Part shown: positions 7,616 to 15,996 of the stretch, one piece after another
How positions within the stretch are numbered: the first letter of the stretch is position 1
Layout: every line of letters begins with the position of its first letter
NCBI GenBank assembly: GCA_004193285.1
Contig: SECP01000040.1
Location: forward strand, 22,080 to 86,079
Reading direction: 5' to 3'
Length of the DNA stretch: 64,000 bases
DNA from: Myxococcales bacterium
GTDB taxonomy: Bacteria; Myxococcota_A; Polyangia; Polyangiales; Polyangiaceae
Notes under the pieces: model-generated
Databases searched by the model: none
Told to the model about the DNA's origin: nothing
The model's input: only the letters and a program-made list of their open reading frames with translations
Made by a program: the position numbers and the translations under genes

Positions 7616-8295
7616 CAGCTCGGGTACCGCGGTTGATTACATCAAGGTAACCCGAGTAAGCGAAGACGCGATTCTTCTTCCCGCCAGTGAGCTCGGCGAC
7701 GATGCCCTGCTTTTGAAAGGCGGCGAGGGTCGACAGCACGGTCGGTAGCGAGATGCGGCTTGCTTCAACCACTTGCTTTGCGGTCGCTACGGGAGGTCGT
7801 GCCAACGCGTCGAGCACGCGGGAGCGCGGAGCTAGCCGAGGTCTTCAGCTCGCCGCGGATGCGGGTTCGATCTGCCTCGACGAGCGCAAGCAACTGGGAT
7901 GCCGTCTCCACTTCGATCTGCCCGTGCTCAACGCAACCGTGCCCATCTCCATCGCCGCAATGTAGTCGGAGACCTCCTCGACCTCATCGAGTGGCACGCC
8001 CGGCATCACCCCACTCTCGAAGCGAAGTAGGTCCGGGCAGCGACGACTGCGTTCCCTCGGTCTGCGCAGAGAGGACCGCTTCCTTGCGGACGTAGAAGTA
8101 GGTGAACAGCTTCGCGTCCGGGAGGGTCGAACGTATACCCTCGAGTCTTCCAATCGCCTGGTTGGCTCGGGCGATGAGATTCTCGTCTCCGGGCGTGAGA
8201 GCCAGGGGTGCGTTCTGAATTCTTCTGCCGGGTTGCGCCAAGTGACGAAAGCCATCGTTGGATGGGTCGACTGATAGGTACGTGAAAGCCTTCAT
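7616..8295 (-). pseudogene. Decayed Fic-family gene lacking its catalytic core
   Basis: Pieces of one Fic protein appear in order but in different frames. The N-terminal Fic_N domain (RANQAIGRLEGI, then YVRKEAVLSAQTEGTQSSL, the inhibitory-helix/early-core region) starts at ATG 8295. A short shifted segment, DLLRFESGV..EVEEVSDYIAAMEMG, comes next. Then comes the C-terminal helix and winged-helix domain (VEADRTRIRGELK, TAKQVVEASRISLPTVLSTLAAFQKQGIV, YLDVINRGT). The central HPFxDGNGRxGR motif of AMPylating Fic enzymes is absent, and about half the protein has been deleted. The start overlaps the SDR gene's stop (ATGA), so the two were once an operon. It sits just outside the tRNA scar. Confidence 0.75.
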
Positions 8296-9047
8296 CGGCC
8301 ATTGCGGGCCGAGAACAGCTGCTCGTATTCGCCATTCTTTTCTGCCCAGCGCAGGGCTTCGGCGCGCCGAGCGAGGAGCTCGCCGCTGGGCGGGATTGGC
8401 TGCTCGAGCATCTGCATCACTTCCGCGACATAGTCGGCCAATGGCATGGCATGTGGGTCGGCTGCCTGGCTCTGCCCCGTGAGCTCCGTCTGCACGTAGG
8501 GCGCGATCAACTCAAGCACCTCCACGGGGGTTTTCCGGAGCTGAAAGCGAAGCGACTGTAGCCAGGAGTGTAGAAACGCTTTGCTGGCGCAATAGGTGGG
8601 GAAATTCGCGCGAGGCATGAAGGCCAAGCCGGAGGAGGTCGTGATGATGGTCGAGGCCGGTTGCCGTTCGAGCGTGGGCAAAAGTGCCGCGGTGATTTCG
8701 AGCACGCCGAGGATGTTGGTCTGAATGATGGCACGCGCCGCCGACAGATCGACGCTATTGGCAGTGAAGTCTTCGGGTTTGGAAATGCCAGCGTTGTTGA
8801 TCAGCACGTTGAGGTCGGGAAACCGTTCTCCGATCTCGAGCGCGAACGCGCCGACGGCGCGAGCGTCGTCGGCGTCGAGTGGCATACCCTGCATACCCGG
8901 GTGGGCAGCGCTGATCTCGTCGAGCAGCGCCTGGCGGCGGCCGGCGATGATCACTCGGTTGCCGCGTTGATGAAACGCCTCGGCGAGCGCGCGGCCGATG
9001 CCGCTGGTCCCACCGGTGATGAGGATGGTGTTGCCACTAAGAAGCAT
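8292..9047 (-). CDS. SDR-family NAD(P)-dependent oxidoreductase (DltE-like)
   Basis: 251 aa, ATG at 9047 with an AAAGGA Shine-Dalgarno sequence. It is a classical short-chain dehydrogenase. The cofactor motif is TGGTSGIG (residues 10-17), NNAG is in the fourth-strand position, the catalytic Ser is in TTSSG, and YCASK provides Tyr and Lys. The substrate is unknown. It is most like the DltE/YP-type subgroup with a C-terminal helical extension. It lies in a minus-strand group with an NmrA-like and a small protein and overlaps the decayed fic gene downstream. Confidence 0.88.
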   Translation of the reverse strand: MLLSGNTILITGGTSGIGRALAEAFHQRGNRVIIAGRRQALLDEISAAHPGMQGMPLDADDARAVGAFALEIGERFPDLNVLINNAGISKPEDFTANSVDLSAARAIIQTNILGVLEITAALLPTLERQPASTIITTSSGLAFMPRANFPTYCASKAFLHSWLQSLRFQLRKTPVEVLELIAPYVQTELTGQSQAADPHAMPLADYVAEVMQMLEQPIPPSGELLARRAEALRWAEKNGEYEQLFSARNGR

Positions 9048-9081
9048 TCTTCTATCCTTTGCACGGTGTGCGGTTGTTCAA

Positions 9082-9969
9082 TTAGCTTAGGAAGTATTTA
9101 GGCTTCAGTACCGTGTCACACCACTGATGAAAACTAGTGGGCGTCGTGTTCTCGGACGACCGCGGCTCGGCGTTGTCGAGCCCCTGGTTTTTGGCCGCGG
9201 CCATGTCTGTCATCCCTTGCGCCATCGCCTCCGACATGCCGAGCTCAACGAACCTCGCCTTGTAAACGTCCAAGGGTATTCGTTGGAAGCGCACGCGTTT
9301 CCCCAACACTTCTGACATGATTTCCGCCATGTCGTTGAAGGACAGGTCCTCGGGGCCGAGGACGGCGACATGGTCTTGCCCACTCCAGGAGGAATCGAGC
9401 AGCAGTCTGGCCGCGACGGCGGCGATGTCGCGGGTGGCGCACGCCGGAAGCTTGCGGTCGCCGTCGATAGGCGAGAAGAAAATGCCCTTGGTCTTTATCG
9501 GCCCGAGTTGCATGAGAATATTGTCCATGAACGACGGCATGGTCAGCGCCCGAAAGTCCACGCCGGTATTCGCGATCAGGTCGTCCATCGCCAGTGATGC
9601 GGTGACAAACCCGGCATGCTCAGCGATCGGCAAGCCGCGTCCCAGTGGCGCGATGTCGACAACCCGTTTCACGCCGTGGCGCTTGATTGCGTCGCAGGCA
9701 GGCTGGGTGAAGTCTACGTAGGCGGCGTGGACACTTTTGGCTTTGGGATCTGGCGGCACTAACCAAAAGATGGCGTCGGCTCCCGCGAACGCGCGGTTCA
9801 CGACGTCGATGTCGCCGTGCGAGCCCTTCACAACCTCGACGCGCTCGCGTACGTGTACGGGGAGGCGGTCAGGGTCCCGCGCGATCACGCGGACCGGACC
9901 GCCGCCGTGCAGGACATTCTCGAGGACCTGGTGGCCGATAGCACCCGTGGGTGTAGTGATGACAATCAT
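9082..9969 (-). CDS. NmrA-like NAD(P)-binding protein
   Basis: 295 aa. The N-terminal Rossmann motif is TTPTGAIGHQVLENV (residues 5-19), followed by VRVIARDPDRL and FAGADAIFWLVPP, the layout of the NmrA/atypical SDR family. No classical YxxxK catalytic pair is evident, as usual for this family, whose members sense nicotinamide cofactors or reduce quinones and small substrates. It is encoded 34 bases upstream of the SDR gene, on the same strand. It is possibly under the LysR regulator at 10825. Confidence 0.85.
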   Translation of the reverse strand: MIVITTPTGAIGHQVLENVLHGGGPVRVIARDPDRLPVHVRERVEVVKGSHGDIDVVNRAFAGADAIFWLVPPDPKAKSVHAAYVDFTQPACDAIKRHGVKRVVDIAPLGRGLPIAEHAGFVTASLAMDDLIANTGVDFRALTMPSFMDNILMQLGPIKTKGIFFSPIDGDRKLPACATRDIAAVAARLLLDSSWSGQDHVAVLGPEDLSFNDMAEIMSEVLGKRVRFQRIPLDVYKARFVELGMSEAMAQGMTDMAAAKNQGLDNAEPRSSENTTPTSFHQWCDTVLKPKYFLS

Positions 9970-10004
9970 ACCAGTCGCCCACTTTCGTTGTGCTCGCGTA
10001 CCCT

Positions 10005-10388
10005 TCAGCCACCCTCGAGTTGCCGGGCGGCGGCGTCAGCGGTGTCTTCGGGCCGCGTGTTGAAAGCGATGGTCGCGTTCGGCGCGGCCTTGTGGATGAT
10101 GTTCACCACGGTCTCGAACAACGCCAGGCTTTTGGGGGGCAGCCTCAGGCCGCCGCCGATCACCACACAATCGTAGGCGGCGCCCTTCAGCGCACTTTGC
10201 AGCAGGGCGCTTCCGGCCGCATCCGGCGTGATCATGCATGTATCGCCTTGCCAACCCCGTTCCTCGATCTTCGAGACGCCCAGCGCAATCCCCGCATTGA
10301 TCTTTTCGGCATTGAACCCCGGCGGCAAGGAGGGGTCCGAGAAGTCGACGGTTTCAGGCTTCTGGCCGACGAACAGTATACGTTTCAT
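10005..10388 (-). CDS. Conserved hypothetical protein of an oxidoreductase cluster
   Basis: 127 aa, ATG at 10388 with a GGAGAG Shine-Dalgarno sequence. It begins MKRILFVGQKPETVDFSD and has a central GAAYDCVVIGGGLRLPP segment, giving a small alternating beta/alpha protein reminiscent of a receiver or flavodoxin-like half-domain. It has no membrane segment. It is the first gene of the 10388-8292 minus-strand group. No family name can be supported, and a cofactor-binding or sensor role is only inferred from its neighbours. Confidence 0.7.
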   Translation of the reverse strand: MKRILFVGQKPETVDFSDPSLPPGFNAEKINAGIALGVSKIEERGWQGDTCMITPDAAGSALLQSALKGAAYDCVVIGGGLRLPPKSLALFETVVNIIHKAAPNATIAFNTRPEDTADAAARQLEGG

Positions 10389-10436
10389 GTGGTCTCTCCA
10401 TTCGAGTGTGGTGATGGAACATGGGTGTAAGAACGC

Positions 10437-10723
10437 TCACCCTCCAAGGTTGCTCGGCTCTGTTCTTGCTCCTGCGGTCAGCGGCTGGTTGGCCTCCCCG
10501 TCGCGTAGATCGCCAACGGCACGGCCACCTTGCGGCGCGGTGTTTCGGGATCCTTTCCAGGCCATGCCGGTCTCAGGCTCGTCGGGAAGCGCTACCGGCG
10601 CGATGTAATACCGCAAGCATCGTGGACAAAGGCGCGGACCGTTGCGCCACGGTCTGCCCGTGCCGGAACCACGAGACCGCCGAACTCGCCGGCAGCCCCG
10701 ACTGCGAGGATTGTCTTGCTCAT
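10437..10723 (-). pseudogene. Remnant of a second NmrA-like gene
   Basis: From ATG at 10723 the frame reads MSKTILAVGAAGEFGGLVVPARADRGATVRAFV, a good NmrA-family N-terminus (beta1, Gly-rich loop, alphaA, beta2). It then breaks, and a shifted frame gives AVGDLRDGEANQPLTAGA, the expected next element of the fold. Nothing of the remaining 200 or more residues is present. It lies between the LysR gene and the active cluster, where a target gene would be expected, and looks like a decayed first gene of the operon. Confidence 0.5.
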
Positions 10724-10767
10724 CGGTACAGTCCCTTGGCAAGACCCCATAACATTCACGAGTCAAG

Positions 10768-10781
10768 CGGTGCGAGCACCG
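10768..10781. promoter_or_regulatory. Dyad upstream of the LysR gene
   Basis: A perfect inverted repeat, CGGTGC-GA-GCACCG, lies 43 bases upstream of the LysR start and 44 bases upstream of the divergent NmrA remnant. Its position in a divergent regulator/target spacer suggests a LysR operator, although the core does not match the T-N11-A consensus exactly. Confidence 0.35.
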
Positions 10782-10824
10782 AATACGGGTCACACTGTTC
10801 AAGAAATCGGGGCAATCGTGAGAA

Positions 10825-11739
10825 ATGATCGATCTCAACGCTTTACGCATGTTCGAGAAGGTGGCGACGCTCCGAAGCTTTTCTGCCGCAGCGCGCGCGC
10901 TCGGCGTCCCCAAGTCGAACGTCAGCCGGCTCGTCTCCAAGCTTGAGACGGCTCTCGGCGTGCTCCTTTTCCAGCGGACCACGCGTGACGTGACCATGAC
11001 ACCGGCCGGCACGGCGTTGTTGGAGCGCTGCGCCGAAGTCTTCGCTAGCGTGGATGGCGTCGTCGACTACGTCGGCAGCATGGGGACCGCACCGCGAGGG
11101 TTGCTCAAGATCAGCGCAGGGATCGGGTTCGGCATCAACGTGCTCGCCGAGGAACTGCCAGAGTTCCTGCGCCGCTATCCACAAATCAACATCGCGCTAG
11201 ACCTCGAGAGCCGGCAGGCCGACTTGGTCGCTGAAGCCATCGACGTGGCGGTACGGCTGGGACCGATGCCGGATTCGGGGCTTGTCGCAATCAAGCTGGG
11301 TGAGATGCGACGCTATTGCTGCGCTTCTAGCGACTATCTCGCCCGGAATGGCACGCCCACCGTGATCGCGGAGCTGGAGGAACATGACACGATAGACATG
11401 CTTGGTCCGAGTGGGCGGTCTCGACCCTGGGTCTTCTCAGGCGCAGGGGAGTCCGTAAAGCAGGAAATTACCCCGCGCGTCTGCGTCAACGAGGCGCTCA
11501 CGGCACAACGGCTAATCATCCATGGTGCTGGGATCGGACTGCTCTCGGGCTACATCTGCGGTCCAGAAATCAAAGGCGGGCGCTTGGTCCGCCTATTTCC
11601 CGAATACCAGGTCGCGCCGGTCGAGGTGAGCATCGTCTTTCCCAGTCGGCGCAAGCTCGCCCCCGCAGTGCGTGCCTTCGCTGACTACATGAAAGAGGTG
11701 AGCAGGCCGGGCCGACTTTGGCAGGACGATCCACTTTAG
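10825..11739 (+). CDS. LysR-family transcriptional regulator
   Basis: 304 aa. The N-terminal winged HTH (residues 1-60) reads FSAAARALGVPKSNVSRLVSKLE, with LFQRTTRDVTMTPAG after it, as in the CrgA/DsdC-like LysR group. The rest is the periplasmic-binding-like effector domain. It is divergent from the SDR/NmrA cluster and is probably its regulator, binding in the 101-base spacer. The inducer is unknown. Confidence 0.9.
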   Translation: MIDLNALRMFEKVATLRSFSAAARALGVPKSNVSRLVSKLETALGVLLFQRTTRDVTMTPAGTALLERCAEVFASVDGVVDYVGSMGTAPRGLLKISAGIGFGINVLAEELPEFLRRYPQINIALDLESRQADLVAEAIDVAVRLGPMPDSGLVAIKLGEMRRYCCASSDYLARNGTPTVIAELEEHDTIDMLGPSGRSRPWVFSGAGESVKQEITPRVCVNEALTAQRLIIHGAGIGLLSGYICGPEIKGGRLVRLFPEYQVAPVEVSIVFPSRRKLAPAVRAFADYMKEVSRPGRLWQDDPL

Positions 11740-11864
11740 CGGGCCCGAAGCTCTCAACCCGCCCACCCGCGTACTGCCGTGCAGCGACGCGCTGGACTAC
11801 GTGCCACTCAACCCCAGCCACACGACGGGACCTGGTCCCCGAGTCTCCTCCTCGCACGTCGCCG

Positions 11865-12623
11865 CTACTCTCGTGCTGCTTCAATGAGCTGCCGTACGCG
11901 TTCAGCGTGAGCGTCGTTGGCGTGCCTTTCGAGGAAGGCGGCCCCCGCTCGCCGCGCACCTGCCTTGTCGCCGCTCGCGCCCAGCAGCTCGATGTGCATG
12001 ACCTGCGCTTCGAGGGAAAGCTCTCCGTCCGGGAATTCGCGCGCAAAGTTCGCCAGCAATCGTCTTGCCTCGGCGAACGCACCCGCGTCCAGCGCCATGC
12101 GCGTTGCGTCGAGCTGCGCGACTTCCTCCGCAAGTGTCGAACCCCGCAACGGGATTGGTGATGGGCCACGCTGCTGCACCGGTACGACGGGCAGCAGCTT
12201 TCGAGGGGTCGGCGACGGAGCCGGGCTGGCCGACACCGCCCGAGGTGGAGCGGGGGGCTGGCTGCTGGCGAGCGCGATGCTAGGGGACGACGCGGCGCTC
12301 ATCGTGCTCGTCGTCCTTGGGTGACGCGCCGGAGTCAGCCACGCCGCGGTGGCCGCGCTACCTAACACGGCTCCGAGGAGCAGCCATCGGACCGCTGAGC
12401 TCACGGGGACTATCCTGCTTGGAGCGCTGGTCGCGGGCGCTAAGTCAGCAGCGTCTGGCCCTGACGCTTGCTGCGCTACGCGGACGACCGCGCTTGAAAA
12501 TCGGAGCCATGCCGCCTCCTTGTCCTGTGGTGAGGGTTCGTCGATGACGGCAGACTCGAGCAGTTGCCGCGCGAGGTCTTGCTCCGCATCCGACAGCTCT
12601 GCCTCGGTGTCGAGATTGGACAT
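11865..12623 (-). CDS. Membrane-anchored TPR protein, putative anti-sigma partner
   Basis: 252 aa from ATG at 12623 (TGATG overlap with the sigma gene's stop). The N-terminal about 90 residues are cytoplasmic and acidic. One membrane segment (VRWLLLGAVLGSAATAAWL) lies at about residues 78-96, and a Pro/Ser-rich linker leads to a C-terminal TPR-like repeat domain. There is no zinc-binding HxxxCxxC anti-sigma motif. Coupling to an ECF sigma gene and single-pass topology suggest an anti-sigma or sensor role. The same layout recurs at 55883-56734, and a related TPR tail occurs at 15241-15972. Confidence 0.7.
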   Translation of the reverse strand: MSNLDTEAELSDAEQDLARQLLESAVIDEPSPQDKEAAWLRFSSAVVRVAQQASGPDAADLAPATSAPSRIVPVSSAVRWLLLGAVLGSAATAAWLTPARHPRTTSTMSAASSPSIALASSQPPAPPRAVSASPAPSPTPRKLLPVVPVQQRGPSPIPLRGSTLAEEVAQLDATRMALDAGAFAEARRLLANFAREFPDGELSLEAQVMHIELLGASGDKAGARRAGAAFLERHANDAHAERVRQLIEAARE

Positions 12624-13237
12624 CAAGTCGCGCCTCGGTTGGTGAGCTTGGCGTGCAGACGTTTAGTAGCGGCCGCGAACTCCTCGCGCGCTCGGCGCAG
12701 GCGCGAGCTGGCAGTACCGAGCGGGATGCCTTCTAGGTTGGCAATTTGCGAGACGGGCATGCCCTCCAGCTCGAACAATACGAACACGGTCCGAAGCTCC
12801 ATGGGCAGCTGGTTGAGCAAGACGTCGAGCAAGTGCCGGCGCCGGCGCTGGTCGACCTGCTCTTCCGGAGATGGCGCGTCACCGGCGAGGTTCCGTAGCT
12901 CACCTACATCTATCGTCGTCGTGCGGTCTTGCTTTTTGCGAACGTTGACGGCGACGCGCAACGCCACTCCGTAAAGAAACGCCAGCTCTTTGCCCGGCGC
13001 GATGTCGAGCAGACGCCGGGAAGCCACCCAGAAGACTTCTTGCACGGCGTCGTCGCTCTGCGCGCTAGGAACGCCAAAACGACGCAAAAGGCGGGCGACG
13101 GTGGAGTAGTGCCGCTCGAACAGGGCGCGCAGCGAAAGCGCAGCCTCGCACACAGCGGGCGTATCGCGCGCCTCCGAGGCGAGACCTTCGCGGTCCCAGA
13201 GCGCCTCGGGGCGCGGGGGCGACGAGCTTGTCACCAT
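12623..13237 (-). CDS. ECF RNA polymerase sigma factor
   Basis: 204 aa. Region 2 (ALFERHYSTVARLLRRFGVPSAQSDDAVQEVFWVASRRL) and region 4 (LPMELRTVFVLFELEGMPVSQIANLEGIPLGTASSRLRRAREE) are both complete, and no extra domain is present. It directs RNA polymerase to a dedicated promoter set. Its stop overlaps the start of the TPR membrane protein gene, so the pair is co-translated. A gene for a secreted protein of the same module lies immediately upstream, with only nine bases between. Confidence 0.9.
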   Translation of the reverse strand: MVTSSSPPRPEALWDREGLASEARDTPAVCEAALSLRALFERHYSTVARLLRRFGVPSAQSDDAVQEVFWVASRRLLDIAPGKELAFLYGVALRVAVNVRKKQDRTTTIDVGELRNLAGDAPSPEEQVDQRRRRHLLDVLLNQLPMELRTVFVLFELEGMPVSQIANLEGIPLGTASSRLRRAREEFAAATKRLHAKLTNRGAT

Positions 13238-13246
13238 TGGCGCTTG

Positions 13247-14278
13247 CTAAAAATGCCCTCCAGCGCCCAACGAGGCGTGACCGCCGAAGCGCGAGGAACG
13301 AAACAGCTCGCTGCCGTTTGCGTCGCGAAATACGAGCGGCGCGACCTGCACCTCCGTGCCTGCCCGGAGTGCGATGTGAAAGTGTCGCCCGACGTTGTAA
13401 ACAGCCTGCAACCCGGCGCCGATACTACCAAAGCCGAGACTTTCCGAATGGCTCGCGTTGGTGTCTCGATCGACAGTCGACGCGCCGACCAAGCCCGCGG
13501 TGAGATCAAGGCACGCCAGCAGAACGAGCCCCCGATCGCTGTACACAGGTGCGTAGCAGGGACCGACCGTCAACGCCTGCGCGCCGAGTTTCGTGGTCAT
13601 TCCGGGTGTCTCGTAGCTTCCGCTACCGTAGAGATTGAGGCCCAGTCTGATGAGGGGACCAACGATTCGACCGTTCCCCCCTCGTCGGGCGAGACTGGCC
13701 CACGTTAGCGACAGCTCGTAGCGAGGCAATGGTGTCGACCGTAGCAAGCCGACCGAGAGCCCGCCGAACCCGGTCAGGGTGAAGGCGGGTGCTAGACGCA
13801 GCTCGTCCGGCCGGTCGAGATCGTCCGTTGCGGGCAGCGTTTGCGTTCGAGCCGTGACCGCCTCTGGACGTGAAATTCCAGCAACTTCGGCTGCTCGAGG
13901 GGAGCCGGTGACCGGCTGCGGGGACGCCGGAAGTGCCAGTGCCGCTGCCACGGCGAGCCCGTCGATCACATCCGAACAAGTGGTTGCGTGAACGGTACGC
14001 TCGTTGGAGGCGCCTTGCGGGCCCTCAAGCCGCAGGGTGCCGACATAGTCTGCTGCGTTTCTGGTAACGGCGACGTTCAAGATTCGCTCACGGCCCACCC
14101 CATCCTGGGTCACTTGCCCGCCGCGGGACTCGAGGGCGCGCACGAAATCGGCTTCGGTCGGGCAATCGACAGAAGCCCGGTACCGCAATGAAGCAGCGTC
14201 AGCCCGGCCGCCAGCGTAAACCGAAGCGATTGCGATCGACAGGGCTGTGAGGCGAGGAGCGCGAACGCGAGCAGGCAT
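13247..14278 (-). CDS. Secreted/outer-membrane protein of a sigma-factor module
   Basis: 343 aa from ATG at 14278; a TTG two codons earlier is less likely. A signal peptide (ALSIAIASVYAGGRADA) is followed by a small domain with two Cys (VDCPTEADF ... TTCSDVIDGLAVAAALAL) and a Pro-rich linker. A C-terminal half of alternating hydrophobic strands rich in Gly and Tyr then looks like a small beta-barrel or lipocalin-like sheet. It is encoded nine bases upstream of the ECF sigma gene, so all three genes are one operon. The same architecture is found at 54325-55278 beside a second sigma/TPR pair. Confidence 0.65.
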   Translation of the reverse strand: MPARVRAPRLTALSIAIASVYAGGRADAASLRYRASVDCPTEADFVRALESRGGQVTQDGVGRERILNVAVTRNAADYVGTLRLEGPQGASNERTVHATTCSDVIDGLAVAAALALPASPQPVTGSPRAAEVAGISRPEAVTARTQTLPATDDLDRPDELRLAPAFTLTGFGGLSVGLLRSTPLPRYELSLTWASLARRGGNGRIVGPLIRLGLNLYGSGSYETPGMTTKLGAQALTVGPCYAPVYSDRGLVLLACLDLTAGLVGASTVDRDTNASHSESLGFGSIGAGLQAVYNVGRHFHIALRAGTEVQVAPLVFRDANGSELFRSSRFGGHASLGAGGHF

Positions 14279-14374
14279 ACTCAACTAATAGTGGCCGCGA
14301 CTGCCGACGATCACGAAAAGCGCCTTTTCCGACGGCGGCTCTTGATAGCCGTCGGCACGGCTGCTTCGAATCCT

Positions 14375-15241
14375 TCAGCCCCGACGCATGGCTCGCATGT
14401 CCGGCAACGTGACGCCGTCCAGAGATACCCCGAGCGCTTGAGCGGTGCCGGCGTAAATCTCGGACTCGGTCATCTGACGACCGCGATCGGGGGCGCCCGT
14501 CGCGGGATCGAACCCGTAGGTCATACCGGTGTCCGCGTCGATGCCGCCGAGGAGGCGGCCACCATTGGCCAGAGGCGAAAGGATCAGCGCGCCGTCGTTC
14601 AAGTCGTGCCCGGTCCCAAACTGCTCGGCACCCGATGGTCGCTGTTTGGACCGACCAAAATCGTTGGCGACATAGATCATCGTGCGATCCCAGAAGCTCT
14701 GACCGTTGCTCCATTCTTCACTTTTCAGAAGCCCAATCAATCGATCTGCAACCCCGAGCACGCGAGACCACATGAGGGCTTGCACGCCACGGTGCTCCGA
14801 ATGAGAGAAGTCGAATGACAGCGGCGGGTTGGGGATGCTGCCTTCCGGCAACCCGCCCCCGGCGGTGGGGTCGTCGTCCGCCCCCTCCTCGTAGGGATCT
14901 CCCTCGCTCTCGGCCCCGTCCGCGTTGATCACGGCGCTGGAGCCGGGCCCGAACGTCACGCTCACACTCAAGCGGTATTTCAAGAGAAGGAATGCCAGCG
15001 CCGCCTGGGCCTCGAGCGGATCACGCGCGAACTCTGGAAAGGCGGAGCGAACCAGCGCCCCATCCGGTGAGTCGCCCAGCCCGTGAGCTTCCAGCGGAAA
15101 CTCCGCGCTGTCAGGGGTAATCATCAACTTGGTGATGAGGTCTTGGGCCTCCAAGGCCTGCTGAGGACCGCCGCGGAGGTGCTGCCAAGTCTTGAGACGC
15201 GAGCTTTCGGCGAACACACGACGCTGCGCTCGTCGCGCCAA
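14375..15241 (-). pseudogene. C-terminal part of a DUF1501-type protein, 5'-truncated
   Basis: Up to 288 residues remain (TTG at 15241; an in-frame stop at 15286-15284 closes the frame). The C-terminal DUF1501 features are present: FDFSHSEHRGVQALMWSRVL, FWDRTMIYVANDFGRSKQRP, GTGHDLNDGALILSPLANGG, GGIDADTGMTYG, and a final helix with TAQALGVSLDGVTLPDM. The usual Tat signal and N-terminal half (about 150-200 residues) are missing. The break falls exactly where a truncated FecR-like gene begins on the other strand, so both were cut by one rearrangement. Confidence 0.65.
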
Positions 15242-15972
15242 CTTACCGGCTCGATGCTTCAGCCGGCGCGTCTTGGCAGACGCTCAAGAAGGGCGCGGCG
15301 CTTCGCCTACGACTCGGGAGCGGGAGCTTCATGCTCAAAGTCGACAAGCTCACTGCCGTGCAGCGCTTCGTGCTCGAGCTGCCTGACGGTGAGCTCGAGG
15401 TCATCGGCACACAATTTAGTGTGCACGTGGAACCCGAGGGAACGCGGCGAGTGGAGGTGACGGAGGGGCGCGTCGCCCTGCGCTTGCGCGCCGCGCCCCC
15501 GATCTCGCTCGGAGCGGGAGAAAGCTGGACATCCGAGCGCGAGGCAGCGCGAGCGGCGGCTCCTCGCTCCGTGCCTGCGCCGGAGCCGCAATTAACGCCA
15601 GCACCGGCAGCCGCGGCGCCGAGCGAGCGGTCACCGGCCACCGCGCGGCAAACGGTGCTGCCCGAGACGAAGCGAGCCCTCGAGCCGCCGTCGGACGAGC
15701 AGGCAGCAGGCACGAACCATGTTCATTTCGCCCGCGCCATGGCGGCCTTTGGCGCGGGCGACTATGGCCAGGCGGAGCGGCTCTCTCAGGAATTCGAGCG
15801 CCGTCATCCGGAGGATGCACGTCAGGAGGATTCGATGTTCCTGCGCGCCGTCGCACGCGCGCGCCGGGGTGACGCCGCGGGTGCACGAGCCACGGCGCGC
15901 GCGTACCTTGAACGCTATCCCCACGGGCTGCGAGCGCCGGAAGCGGAGCGACTCGCAGAAAGTTCGAAGTAG
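15241..15972 (+). pseudogene. FecR-like protein, 5'-truncated
   Basis: From about 15241 the plus frame reads a FecR domain (ASWQTLKKGAALRLRLGSGS, LKVDKLTAVQRFVLELPDGE, VIGTQFSVHV, then RVALRL). A Pro/Ala-rich linker and a C-terminal TPR-like domain follow. The usual N-terminus, with its cytoplasmic anti-sigma part and membrane helix, is missing and no good start precedes the homology. The internal ATG at 15331 would give 213 residues lacking part of the FecR fold. Known FecR proteins transmit signals to ECF sigma factors. Its TPR tail resembles those at 11865 and 55883. Confidence 0.6.
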
Positions 15973-15996
15973 GAAGAGGAAAGCTGTTGGCCCCGC

